A DNA stretch of 64,000 nucleotides from Bin87 sp965203855 (GTDB lineage: Bacteria; Chloroflexota; Dehalococcoidia; Lucifugimonadales; UBA3495). The notes under the pieces are model-generated. The model had not been told where the DNA came from. It searched no databases and saw only the letters and a program-made list of their open reading frames with translations. Below, in pieces: positions 1 through 7,550 of the stretch (position 1 is its first letter; every line of letters starts with the position of its first letter). The DNA is taken from assembly GCA_965203855.1 (NCBI GenBank), contig CBDBDN010000005.1, forward strand, positions 186,001-250,000, in the 5' to 3' direction. The position numbers were made by a program, and so were the translations under genes.

Positions 1-207
1 CTGTCGGATACGCCGTCGCCGCTGACGATGCCGGGGCTGGACGCCGCCGGCCGAGCGCAGGCTTTCGCCGAATACCGGGAGACGCTGCAAACGGCCAGCC
101 TGTCGCTGTTTCACAACTTCTTTCGGGCCGCCGGGGTTATTGCCATACTGGCGATTGGGCCGACTTTGCTGATGCGTTCCGGCCCGACGGCGCACGGCGG
201 GCGTTGA
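1..207 (+). CDS. C-terminal end of a probable membrane transporter (5' truncated by window edge)
   Basis: The reading frame is open from the first base and ends at TGA, giving 68 residues of C-terminus. It contains the segment FHNFFRAAGVIAILAIGPTLLM, which reads as an amphipathic stretch running into one transmembrane helix, followed by a short basic, Pro/Gly-rich tail. This arrangement (loop, last helix, short cytoplasmic tail) is typical of the end of drug-efflux MFS transporters, but the piece is too short to assign the family safely. The downstream MBL gene is on the same strand, separated by about 180 bases rich in GGCGCC-type short repeats. Confidence 0.5.
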   Translation: MSDTPSPLTMPGLDAAGRAQAFAEYRETLQTASLSLFHNFFRAAGVIAILAIGPTLLMRSGPTAHGGR

Positions 208-390
208 GCAACCGGAAAGCCCGGCGCCAATGCGGCGCCAAGCGGCCACTAATCCGGCGCCAAGCGGCCCGCCAATTCGGCGCTAATCCGGCGGGTGAGT
301 CTTGCGCCGGTGGGTTACAATGCCCTATCGCAAAAACCGGTTGCCGACCAATCAGGTTGTCGCCCAAACCGTTTAGAGGAGGACCAGGCC

Positions 391-1200
391 GTGCCGAACT
401 ATATTTGCCGGACTTGCGGGGTGCAGCACGCCGAATCGTTGGCGCCGCCGGCGGAGTGCGCCATCTGCCGGGACGAGCGCCAGTACATTGGCTGGAACGG
501 GCAGCAGTGGACGACGCTGGACGAAATGCGCGCCGACGGCTACCAGACCGACGTCCGCGACCTGGAGCCGGGGCTGACCGGCATTGGCATCACGCCCAGC
601 TTTTCCATTGGGCAGCGCGCTCTGCTGGCGCAGACGCCCGGCGGCAATGTAATGTACGACTGCATCAGCTACATTGATGATGCGGGCATTGCGGCGGTGC
701 GGGAACGGGGCGGCATTGCGGCCATCGTGATGTCGCATCCGCATTTTTACGATGCGATGGTGGAGTGGAGCCGCGCCTTTGACGCCGCCATCTACATACC
801 GGAGGCGGATCGGCAATGGGTAATGCGGCCTGATGGGGCGATTCGCTATTGGGACGGGCAGCCGCTGGAGTTGGCGCCGGGGGCAACGCTGATTTGCACC
901 GGCGGGCATTTTGACGGCAGCGCGGTACTGCACTGGGCGGGCGGCGCGGAGAGGAAGGGCGCGCTGTTCGTGGGGGACAGCATCACGGTGGTGCCCGACC
1001 GGCGGTATGTGAGTTTTATGTACAGCTACCCGAATTTGATACCGCTGCCGGAGGCTACGGTGCGGCAGGTAGTAGCGGCGGTAGAGCCGTATGAGTTTGA
1101 CCGCATCTATGGCGGGTGGTGGGATCGGAATGTGATGACGGGGGCGAAAGCGGCGGTACGGGCGTCTATGGAACGGTACATACGGCAGATACGGGGGTAG
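391..1200 (+). CDS. MBL-fold metallo-hydrolase with N-terminal rubredoxin-like zinc ribbon
   Basis: The GTG start is chosen because a GAGGAGG ribosome site lies 8-10 bases upstream; the frame is open further upstream but without a good site. The 269-residue protein begins with a zinc-ribbon-like knuckle (C6-x2-C9 and C23-x2-C26) and continues into a metallo-beta-lactamase-like domain. Visible landmarks are SHPH at 115-118, GGHF at 171-174 and VGDS at 194-197. The canonical HxHxDH is incomplete: the second half of the motif reads FYDAM. So the metal site is reduced or altered, as in some hydrolases that recognise small molecules. The substrate cannot be told from sequence. It appears to be a single gene, convergent with the HicB-like pair. 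Confidence 0.75.
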   Translation: MPNYICRTCGVQHAESLAPPAECAICRDERQYIGWNGQQWTTLDEMRADGYQTDVRDLEPGLTGIGITPSFSIGQRALLAQTPGGNVMYDCISYIDDAGIAAVRERGGIAAIVMSHPHFYDAMVEWSRAFDAAIYIPEADRQWVMRPDGAIRYWDGQPLELAPGATLICTGGHFDGSAVLHWAGGAERKGALFVGDSITVVPDRRYVSFMYSYPNLIPLPEATVRQVVAAVEPYEFDRIYGGWWDRNVMTGAKAAVRASMERYIRQIRG

Positions 1201-1233
1201 GGGGATGATGGCGCTATCCCCTACGGCCGGCAA

Positions 1234-1470
1234 TCAGAATTCCAATTCCGACAGGAACACGCTCACGCTGGCCCCCTCATATTCCAGAATGGAGCGATAG
1301 TCGTCCCAAGGGATTGGGCCATAGCTGAAATCAAAATCCATCAGCCGTTCCGGTTCGCCGGGATACTGGTCGCAACGGTAACTCACCAAGCCGAATTTAA
1401 CGGCGGCGACGGAGTACCCCATACGGGACAGCGCAAAATCAGATTGTTCTCTGGAAATGGGTTCAGGCAC
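1234..1470 (-). CDS. Small protein of unknown function, partner of the HicB-like gene
   Basis: GTG start at 1470 with GGAGG 11 bases upstream, overlapping the end of the HicB-like gene by 8 bases, so the two are translationally coupled. The 78-residue product is acidic and aromatic-rich, with the stretch FDFSYGPIPWDDYRSILEYEG and the C-terminus SVFLSELEF. I do not recognise a family. It is not a HicA toxin: there is no GSHxxF-type motif or dsRBD-like pattern. Its position directly after a HicB-like protein suggests a toxin-antitoxin-like pair, but that is inference from position only. A longer upstream ATG in this frame would read through the HicB-like gene and is not favoured. Confidence 0.6.
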   Translation of the reverse strand: MPEPISREQSDFALSRMGYSVAAVKFGLVSYRCDQYPGEPERLMDFDFSYGPIPWDDYRSILEYEGASVSVFLSELEF

Positions 1471-1798
1471 TGGCGGCAGCCTCCATAGGGAAAGTGACCG
1501 GAGGGAAAGTGACCGGGCGCCGGTAGCGTATCGGGCTGACGGGCGCGTTTTCAATGACGACATTCGGGACGCCGTGGGCATCAAGATACTGCCGCAACTT
1601 CATCACGCCGTCATAGTCGGCGCCGAAATGCTCCATAAAGAAATCCAGCGCCGTGTTGATGCGCTCTCTTACGGCATCCTCGGATGCAGCATAGACGGTT
1701 ATCGCCGGCGGCTCGATATATGCCGCCCAGCGGTCGCCCCGGTCCTCCAAACGGACCTGGACGTCGAAGCTTATGGTTGCGGTGTGCTGCCCGGTCAT
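1463..1798 (-). CDS. HicB-like / DUF1902-type small protein
   Basis: 111 residues. The N-terminal part (ISFDVQVRLEDRGDRWAAYIEPPAITVYAASEDAVRERINTA, given here only as a region at residues 9-50) has the beta-beta-beta-alpha pattern of the HicB/DUF1902 RNase-H-like fold: an alternating beta strand, W-A-A-Y-x-E-x-P, then a helix with A-x-S-E-D-A-V. HicB proteins are antitoxins that pair with the mRNase HicA and often repress their own promoter. This copy has no obvious C-terminal DNA-binding domain; it ends in a Pro/Ala-rich tail. The start ATG has AGGAGATGCC just upstream. The next gene on the strand overlaps its stop. Confidence 0.6.
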   Translation of the reverse strand: MTGQHTATISFDVQVRLEDRGDRWAAYIEPPAITVYAASEDAVRERINTALDFFMEHFGADYDGVMKLRQYLDAHGVPNVVIENAPVSPIRYRRPVTFPPVTFPMEAAASA

Positions 1799-1889
1799 TT
1801 TGGCATCTCCTCTTTCTAGCGTGGGTGTATTCTATCATAATGGGGGGGACTTTTAAACGATGGCAGCAATTCCGCAGGAGGCAATCGTG

Positions 1890-2745
1890 ATGCGAACCAA
1901 GCCGCTTGGCCCGACTTCCGTAGCGGTTCCTGAAATTGGACTGGGCACCTGGCGTTATGCCGGCGGCGATGCGCCTTTGCGCCGGCGGCGATGCGCCTTT
2001 GCGCCGGGGCGTTGCGCTGGGCGCCAACCTGATTGACACCGCCGAGATGTACCGCACCGAGGACGCCGTCGGCGCCGCCGTTGCCGGCATCCGGGAGCAG
2101 GTTATCGTAGCTACCAAAGTGCTGGGCGGCAATCTGGGCTATGACGCCGTGCTGCGCGCCGCCGAGCAGAGCCTGCGCCGGCTGAACATTGACAAGATTG
2201 ACCTGTATCAAATCCACTGGCCCAACCCGCGGATTCCCCTGTCGGAAACGATGCGGGCGATGGAAAAGCTGGTTGATGACGGCGTGGTGGACTATATTGG
2301 CGTCAGCAATTTTGCGGTGGAGGATATGGAGGCGGCGCAGGGCGCGCTGCGGAACAATCCGCTGGTGTCCAACCAGATTTTGTACAACTTGCGGCGGCGG
2401 GGCGCCGAGCGGGATGTTATTCCGTACTGCCGCCGCAATGCGATAACCGTCATCGCTTACTCTCCGTTGGCGGAAGGGACGCTGGTAAGCAACGGCAACG
2501 GCGGCGGCGGGCGTTTGCGGCACACCTTGGGCATCGGTCGGGGGCCGGATACGCTGGCCGAAATCGCGCAGGCGGTTGGCAAGACGGCGGCGCAAGTGGC
2601 GCTGAACTGGGCAGCCGACCAGCCGGGGATAATCGCCATCCCCAAGTCGGACAGCGTGGCGCGCACGGAAGCCAACTGCGCCGCGTCGGGCTGGTCGCTG
2701 ACGGCGGAGCAGCGGGAGGCTTTGGACCGGGCTTTTCCGGTATAG
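1890..2745 (+). pseudogene. Aldo/keto reductase broken by a 22-bp tandem duplication
   Basis: The ATG at 1890 (AGGAGG site upstream) opens MRTKPLGPTSVAVPEIGLGTW, a typical aldo/keto reductase N-terminus, but this frame stops at 2034. From about 2003 the rest of the family sequence continues in a different frame: GVALGANLIDTAEMY, VIVATKVLGGN, YQIHWP, and so on to 2745. These carry the expected Asp, Tyr, Lys and His of the catalytic tetrad. The cause is visible: the 22 bases 1959-1980 are repeated exactly at 1981-2002, and removing one copy joins AGGDAPLRRGVALGANLIDTAEMY in frame. So the gene is one slippage event from intact. It may be a true pseudogene, a phase-variable gene or an assembly artefact. 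Confidence 0.85.
1959..2002 (+). repeat. Exact 22-bp tandem duplication inside the aldo/keto reductase gene
   Basis: Two head-to-tail identical copies, 1959-1980 and 1981-2002, start with GCCGGCGGCGATGCG and end with CCTTTGC. A partial third copy (GCCGG) follows at once. The unit length is 1 modulo 3, so one extra copy shifts the frame. Confidence 0.95.
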
Positions 2746-2787
2746 TCCTTTTTCCAGGATAGAGAATTGGGAGAGGGGAGGGCAACG

Positions 2788-3477
2788 CTAAAGTCGGCAG
2801 CTGGCGAGGGCCTGCCAGCTCAGATCGGCGGCCCAGCGTCCGGCTGACCAGTCCGCGCCGGCGGCGGCGGATTCAAAGCGGATCAGGGTGATGCGCCAGG
2901 CGCGGGTAATTTGGGATACTTTGAGGTCGTCGACGACGGCGTGGGCGAATTCCAGGGCGCCGTCAAATACGGAGTCGGGCAGGCTGGCGTGGGACAGCAG
3001 GGGAATTTGGGGCGGGAAATCGGGGCCGAACACGCAGCGGGGTCCGGAGGCCGCCGGGCTGCGTTCCAGCAGGTCGGCTACCAGCGATTGCAGTCGGTAG
3101 AGGGATTCGTTGACTACTTCGGGGGAAAAGTCCAGCCGGATGCTGCCGCCGCCGGCGGCGTCGGGGCGGGCGGCGGCGATGCCGCGGTTGAACAGGGGGA
3201 AACGGGGCGCAACGCGGCGGTAGCGCGTCGCCAGCTGCTCCAGTTCGGCGGCCAAGCCGGTTTCGGATGCGGCGGCAGCGCTGCCGTTGCCGCTGCTTTC
3301 GCCATTGCCGGAGTTGGCAGCATCGTCAAGGGCAAAGTAGTCAGAGAGGGGGAGATGCACCATATGCATTTCGGCGGCCCAGCAAGCGTACTGGCCGCAG
3401 ATGAGCTGGCGCGCCCGGTACACGCGGGCGGTAAAGTCGGGGTCGGCAAGCAGGCTGATGCCGTAGCGGATGGACAT
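2788..3477 (-). CDS. Possible 2H-phosphoesterase-like protein in the tcmP operon
   Basis: 229 residues, starting at the ATG at 3477, 5 bases after the stop of the three-Cys protein. I chose it over longer upstream starts because those overlap the upstream gene. The N-terminal part (YGISLLADPDF, H41-L-P-L) and a later SHASL resemble the paired H-x-[ST]-x motifs of 2'-5' RNA ligase/cyclic phosphodiesterase proteins. The first motif has Pro in place of Ser/Thr, so the assignment is tentative. The middle is a Ser/Gly/Asn/Ala-rich linker (about residues 55-75). The three-gene operon suggests a function linked to the TcmP/three-Cys pair, perhaps RNA or nucleotide-linked chemistry. Confidence 0.5.
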   Translation of the reverse strand: MSIRYGISLLADPDFTARVYRARQLICGQYACWAAEMHMVHLPLSDYFALDDAANSGNGESSGNGSAAAASETGLAAELEQLATRYRRVAPRFPLFNRGIAAARPDAAGGGSIRLDFSPEVVNESLYRLQSLVADLLERSPAASGPRCVFGPDFPPQIPLLSHASLPDSVFDGALEFAHAVVDDLKVSQITRAWRITLIRFESAAAGADWSAGRWAADLSWQALASCRL

Positions 3478-3482
3478 TGCGG

Positions 3483-4214
3483 TTATCCTGATGCTGGGTT
3501 GGCGGGAGGGTAATGCGGCATTTCGTCCCAGGTTCTGCCGTCCAGCAGCCGGCCGTGGCGCTTTTTGAATATGCCGCCCCACTGCTTGAAATGGAACGGG
3601 ACGCCGGCAGCTATGCACTGGTCGCGGATGTCCAGCGCCCATTCCTCACGCATGGGGCGGGCGCCGGGGCCGGATTCGCCGCCTACTATAACCCAATCGA
3701 TGCCGCGGAGGTCGAGGTTGGGCAGGAGGCCGAGCAACGGCTCCAGCGACAGGAATTTGACGGCGGCATCGGTCTGGCGCAGCAAGTCAATGCGGTGGGT
3801 GTACTGTTGGGATTCTACGCTGACGCCCAGCCAGACTTGGGCCGGCCAGGGCAGTTGGTCGTTGAGCGACGCCACGCGTTCCGGGCGTTTGGTTAGTACT
3901 TGGTAGCGGTGCCAATGGGCTTGTTCCATTACGGCGAAAACCTGGCGGATGAAATCCGCGGGAACATCGACGTGGAACAGGTCGCTCATGGAGTTGACGA
4001 AAATGGAGCGGGGCTTGCGCCAGCGCAGGGGGATGTCCAGCGTATCGGGGTGGATGGCGACGGCAAAGCCGTTGCGATACTTGGGCATCCCGGCGGCGTG
4101 GAGTCGGCGGGACATCCGCTCGGCATAGCAATGCTTGCAGCCGGGGCTGATTTTATTGCAGCCCGTGACCGGGTTCCAGGTGGAGTCGGTCCATTCGATT
4201 TTGGTGGTTGCCAT
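3483..4214 (-). CDS. Three-Cys-motif protein, DUF5131 / phage Gp37-Gp68 family
   Basis: 243 residues with the family's opening KIEWTDSTWNPVTGC, and three cysteines at C19, C26 and C29 (CNKISPGCKHCYAERM). This is the 'three-Cys motif' that resembles a radical-SAM iron-sulfur ligand set. The rest carries family features: NSMSDLFH, TKRPERV, LGVSVE, SLEPLLG, WVIVGGESGPGARPM and FKQWGG. Members are found in phages and bacteria, usually beside TcmP, and their reaction is not established. Here tcmP lies 9 bases upstream and the 2H-like gene 5 bases downstream, so the three are an operon. Length is normal. Confidence 0.85.
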   Translation of the reverse strand: MATTKIEWTDSTWNPVTGCNKISPGCKHCYAERMSRRLHAAGMPKYRNGFAVAIHPDTLDIPLRWRKPRSIFVNSMSDLFHVDVPADFIRQVFAVMEQAHWHRYQVLTKRPERVASLNDQLPWPAQVWLGVSVESQQYTHRIDLLRQTDAAVKFLSLEPLLGLLPNLDLRGIDWVIVGGESGPGARPMREEWALDIRDQCIAAGVPFHFKQWGGIFKKRHGRLLDGRTWDEMPHYPPANPASG

Positions 4215-4223
4215 GATGTTCGC

Positions 4224-5072
4224 TCAAACCGACATTCTAAATTGCCCGCTTTGCTGTCTGTTGGTGACTTTGTCCCAGAAATCAACGCCGCGTTCGTGTT
4301 TGCTGGCGAAAATCAGGCAGTACAGAGTAAGATGCCGCGAATTATCCACCACAACGTTATCCCGTATGGAGCTATACCCGATGTTCTTGAGCTCGTCGCT
4401 ATATGAATCCAGCAAAACCCGTGCCGGCCTCTCACCCGGACTTTGCCGTCGCATTGCATCCTGAAACCGGCGTTTGTAGCCGGCGCCGTTCATAAACCTA
4501 TCCAATTGAGGCAGTTCCTTTTCCCAGTTGCGTTTGATGTAGCCGATGGGGAAATTGACGACCAGATCAAGGCGCCGCTCGTGCGATAGATTGGCTATCG
4601 CATCAAAGGAAAAATCCCACCCCCAAGGGTCTAAAACGGCTAATCCCAACGAGCTCTCAGCCGGCGGCAAGTCGCCTAAAATTTTCTCCACGACTGCATC
4701 AGCGTCGTCATTGTAGTAATGGACTCTGGTTTGGTCCGGCAACGCCAACTTGGTGATGCGCTGTTCCAGTGCGTCAAGGGTCTCTGAATTTTTGTCGGCC
4801 AAGAAATAGTCCGTGAACTTGGCTTTGGACTTGGCAGCCAACATCGGCGATCCGTCAATTTCGGTAGTGGTTCCTCTGATGTGGCAAACCCCTGGCCCAG
4901 CAAACAGGTCAATGTAATACCGCCGGCTCCACTTGCGCTGCATTCCGGCGTTGAAAATACCGACGATCCGCTCAATCGCGAATTCCTTCTCTTTGGCGTG
5001 ATCTGCTACTTCCAAAACCGGCAAACCGTCAGACCCGCGCACTAATTCTTGTCCTCTTGAAGTCGTGTTCAT
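4224..5072 (-). CDS. tcmP: Three-Cys-motif partner protein TcmP
   Basis: 282 residues, matching the TcmP family (partner of the DUF5131 protein next to it). Visible hallmarks are the N-terminal helix KEKEFAIERIVGIF, RYYIDLFAGPGVC (a DLFAGPG motif like that of SAM-dependent methyltransferases), DGSPMLA, AVLDPWGWD and DLVVNFPIGYIKRN. The protein is probably a Rossmann-type enzyme, but its substrate is unknown. It is the first gene of a three-gene operon and is divergent from the dehydrogenase at 5173. Base composition is lower in GC than its neighbours, which fits horizontal acquisition of the cassette. Confidence 0.8.
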   Translation of the reverse strand: MNTTSRGQELVRGSDGLPVLEVADHAKEKEFAIERIVGIFNAGMQRKWSRRYYIDLFAGPGVCHIRGTTTEIDGSPMLAAKSKAKFTDYFLADKNSETLDALEQRITKLALPDQTRVHYYNDDADAVVEKILGDLPPAESSLGLAVLDPWGWDFSFDAIANLSHERRLDLVVNFPIGYIKRNWEKELPQLDRFMNGAGYKRRFQDAMRRQSPGERPARVLLDSYSDELKNIGYSSIRDNVVVDNSRHLTLYCLIFASKHERGVDFWDKVTNRQQSGQFRMSV

Positions 5073-5172
5073 TTTGCTGCTCCCACTGCGTCAGATTTAG
5101 GCTATACTATGCTCCGCAACGGCTTGCCCGTGTAGCAACGACATTCTACACTCAATCCGTTCTGTGGTCATT

Positions 5173-6198
5173 ATGCCGACGGTCACTAATTCTACCCGCA
5201 TTCTAATTACCGATTTTGTTTGGCCCTCTACGGGGCCGGAGCGGGCGGTTTTGGCTGCGGGCCTCGGTGATGCCGTCCAAGTTGTAGAAGCCCCCGACGG
5301 CGCCGAATCCACCTTGGCGGCTTTGGCGGCGGACTGCGATGCTATTATGACTTGCTTTGCACAGGTTACGCCGGCCGTGGTGCGGGCTGCCGTGCGCTGC
5401 CGCGTCATCAGCCGTTATGGGGTGGGCGTGGACAACATTGCGGTGGATGCCGCTACGGAACTGGGCATTCCCGTTACCTATGTTCCCGATTACTGCGTAG
5501 ATGAGGTCAGCGACCATGTGATGGCGTTGCTGCTGGCGTGGAATCGGCAGATTGGGTTCTATGACGGCATCGCCAAGGCGGGCCGCTGGGATGGGGTAGC
5601 CGCGCCGCATCCGCTTACCCGGCTGCGCGGGCAGACTATCGGCATCGTCGGGTTTGGACGCATCGGGCGGGCGGTGTCCGAGAAAGCGCGCGCTTTCGGG
5701 CTGTCGATCCTGGTTAGCGACCCCTATCTGCCGGCGGATGCCGCAATGCCGGACGGCGCAACGGCGGCGGCGCTGGACGAACTGCTGGCCGGCGCCGATT
5801 ATGTAACGGCGCATACGCCGCTGAATTCGGCGACGCAGGGGCTGATTGACGCGCGCGCTTTGTCATTGATGAAACCGTCGGCTTATCTGATTAATTGCGC
5901 GCGCGGCCCGATTGTGGACGAAGGGGCGCTTTATGCGGCGCTGCGGGATGGCGTCATCGCCGGCGCCGGGCTGGATGTGATGGAGTCGGCGAACCCGCCC
6001 GCCGGCCATCCGCTGTTTGCGCTGGACAATGTAATCGTTACGCCCCATGTGGCCTTTCTGTCGCAGCAATCGGTGCGGGAGCTGGAAGTGCGGACGGCGC
6101 AGGCGACGGTGGATGTGCTGCAAGGCCGGATGCCGGAGTTTCTGGTCAATCCGGCGGTACTGCCGCATTCGCGCGTCGCACTGCGCCGGATGGATTGA
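5173..6198 (+). CDS. D-isomer-specific 2-hydroxyacid dehydrogenase (CtBP/PGDH-like)
   Basis: 341 residues from ATG 5173 (a GTG nine bases earlier is possible). NAD-dependent oxidoreductase of the 2-hydroxyacid family. The Rossmann motif is GIVGFGRIGRAV at mid-protein, and the three catalytic positions are in context: Arg in NCARGPIVDE, Glu in DVMESANPP and His in TPHVAFLS. The N-terminal ITDFVWPS and the V-D-N-I-A-V-D stretch fit C-terminal-binding-protein-like dehydrogenases. The substrate is not predictable; serine biosynthesis or another 2-keto acid are possible. It stands alone, divergent from tcmP; a TATACT -10-like box lies at 5102-5107. Confidence 0.85.
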   Translation: MPTVTNSTRILITDFVWPSTGPERAVLAAGLGDAVQVVEAPDGAESTLAALAADCDAIMTCFAQVTPAVVRAAVRCRVISRYGVGVDNIAVDAATELGIPVTYVPDYCVDEVSDHVMALLLAWNRQIGFYDGIAKAGRWDGVAAPHPLTRLRGQTIGIVGFGRIGRAVSEKARAFGLSILVSDPYLPADAAMPDGATAAALDELLAGADYVTAHTPLNSATQGLIDARALSLMKPSAYLINCARGPIVDEGALYAALRDGVIAGAGLDVMESANPPAGHPLFALDNVIVTPHVAFLSQQSVRELEVRTAQATVDVLQGRMPEFLVNPAVLPHSRVALRRMD

Positions 6199-6237
6199 GC
6201 TGCGCCGGGCGGATTGAGTTAAATAGTTGGGGAATCA

Positions 6238-6275
6238 ATCCGTCATTCCGACACAGGCCGGAATCCGGGTATGCC
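6238..6275. repeat. REP-like palindromic repeat (degenerate single copy)
   Basis: CGTCATTCCG...GCCGGAATCC, with an imperfect centre, lies between two same-strand genes. It is a member of the dispersed family described at 7231. Confidence 0.7.
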
Positions 6276-6316
6276 GCCTTAAGCAGCGCAGGATTGGCGC
6301 AATATGATGGAGGATT

Positions 6317-7216
6317 ATGATGGAGGATGCGGTGCAGACGGCGGGATTTACGGTCAGCTATCTGGGCACCGGGGCGGGGGGCTGCATTTTGCGGAATCAT
6401 ACCGCCATTGTGCTGGAATGTCCCGGCGGGGAGCGGATTTTGCTGGACGCCGCATCGGGCAATACGGTGTTGCGCCACGCCAACCGGCTGGGGATGTCGC
6501 CCGTTGAGTTTGACCACTGCCTGCTTACGCACAGCCATCCCGACCACTGCGAGGGGCTGCCGCACATTGAGATGCAGCGCAGCCGGCGCAATCCTGATGA
6601 AAGGCCGATGCAGCTTTACGGCTCCGGGGCGGCGCTGGCGGATGTGGGGGTGTTGCTGTCTTATCCGCGCCGGGGGCTGTCCGTTGACGCCAACGGGGCG
6701 CGGCGAAATGACGGACGCCGGGTCTTTGACTTCCGGCCGGCGGATCCGGGGGAGTGGATTCAGATTACGCCCGGGGTGCGGGCGAAATGCGCCCCGGTTG
6801 ACCATATCGGCGGGGCTATCGCCTGGCGGATTGAAGCATCGGGGGTTGGGCCATCCGGCGGCGGGCCATCCGACATTGGGGCATCCAGTATTGAAGCGTC
6901 CGGCGGCGGGGTCATTGTGTTTTCCGGGGATACGCGGTGGTGTCCGGCGCTGGCGGAGCTGGCGGAGGGTGCGGATCTGCTGATACACGAGGCAATCTGC
7001 ACGGAGGATGACCGCAGCCGGGCGGACAATGCGGCGCACGCTACGGCGGCAGAGGCCGGGCGCATCGCACAACTGGCGGGGGTACGGCAGCTGACTTTGA
7101 CGCATATTGACAATGCGTTTCACGCCCATACGGAACTGCTGGCTTCCGAAGCGCGCGGGGTGTATGACGGCGGGCCGGTGTCGGTAGCCGCCGACTGCTG
7201 GCAGCAGTTGGTTTGA
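6317..7216 (+). CDS. MBL-fold metallo-hydrolase, RNase Z-like
   Basis: 299 residues; the ATG at 6317 is preceded by GGAGG. The metal-binding core is intact: THSHPDH at 71-77, a second-metal region at APVDHIGGA, FSGDTRW with the bridging Asp and LIHEAIC, and a terminal LTHIDNAF histidine. This order matches the RNase Z/arylsulfatase-like branch of the metallo-beta-lactamase superfamily (phosphodiesterase-type chemistry). A short low-complexity insert (GVGPSGGGPSDIGASSIEASGGG, residues about 177-199) sits before the Asp motif and is unusual. Whether it processes tRNA 3' ends or acts on small molecules cannot be told; a flexible-arm exosite was not recognised. Confidence 0.8.
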   Translation: MMEDAVQTAGFTVSYLGTGAGGCILRNHTAIVLECPGGERILLDAASGNTVLRHANRLGMSPVEFDHCLLTHSHPDHCEGLPHIEMQRSRRNPDERPMQLYGSGAALADVGVLLSYPRRGLSVDANGARRNDGRRVFDFRPADPGEWIQITPGVRAKCAPVDHIGGAIAWRIEASGVGPSGGGPSDIGASSIEASGGGVIVFSGDTRWCPALAELAEGADLLIHEAICTEDDRSRADNAAHATAAEAGRIAQLAGVRQLTLTHIDNAFHAHTELLASEARGVYDGGPVSVAADCWQQLV

Positions 7217-7408
7217 CAAGGGGGTTAGGGTATGGCTCCGTCATTCCGGCGAAAACCGGAGTCTGTTGGAGTGCGTGGATTCCGGCTTTCGCCGGAACGA
7301 CGGTTGAGGGGTTTGGAATGACGGAAAATGAGACCGGCTAATCGCCTAATTGGAAACGCTTTCCGGCTAATTGGCCGATTGAAAGCGCGGCCCGGTGACC
7401 GGCGTGGG
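7217..7408. repeat. REP-like palindromic repeats in a 334-bp gene-free stretch
   Basis: At 7231-7312 two elements face each other: CGTCATTCCGGCGAAA...CCGGAGTC and GATTCCGGCTTTCGCCGGAACGACGG. This is the best place to see the family core ATTCCGGCTTTCGCCGGAAT, a short perfect hairpin flanked by GACGG. After it come short CGGCTAATTGG-like direct repeats and then the nhaA promoter. No coding potential is seen. Confidence 0.85.
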
Positions 7409-7439
7409 TTGACATATCGGCCATAGTTGGTAATACAAT
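7409..7439 (+). promoter_or_regulatory. Promoter upstream of nhaA
   Basis: A consensus -35 TTGACA (7409-7414) is followed, 16 bases later, by TAATAC (7431-7436), overlapping TACAAT (19-base spacing). The start codon of nhaA is about 110 bases downstream, so a leader is expected. Confidence 0.6.
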
Positions 7440-7550
7440 CCCTGCGACGCGACGGCGGCGGTCGTCAAGCATCCGCCAATCGCGCATCCTTAATCATCAA
7501 TCATCAGTCAGCCGCCGTCAGGCAATCATCAGTTTCGGCAGAATCGAATA

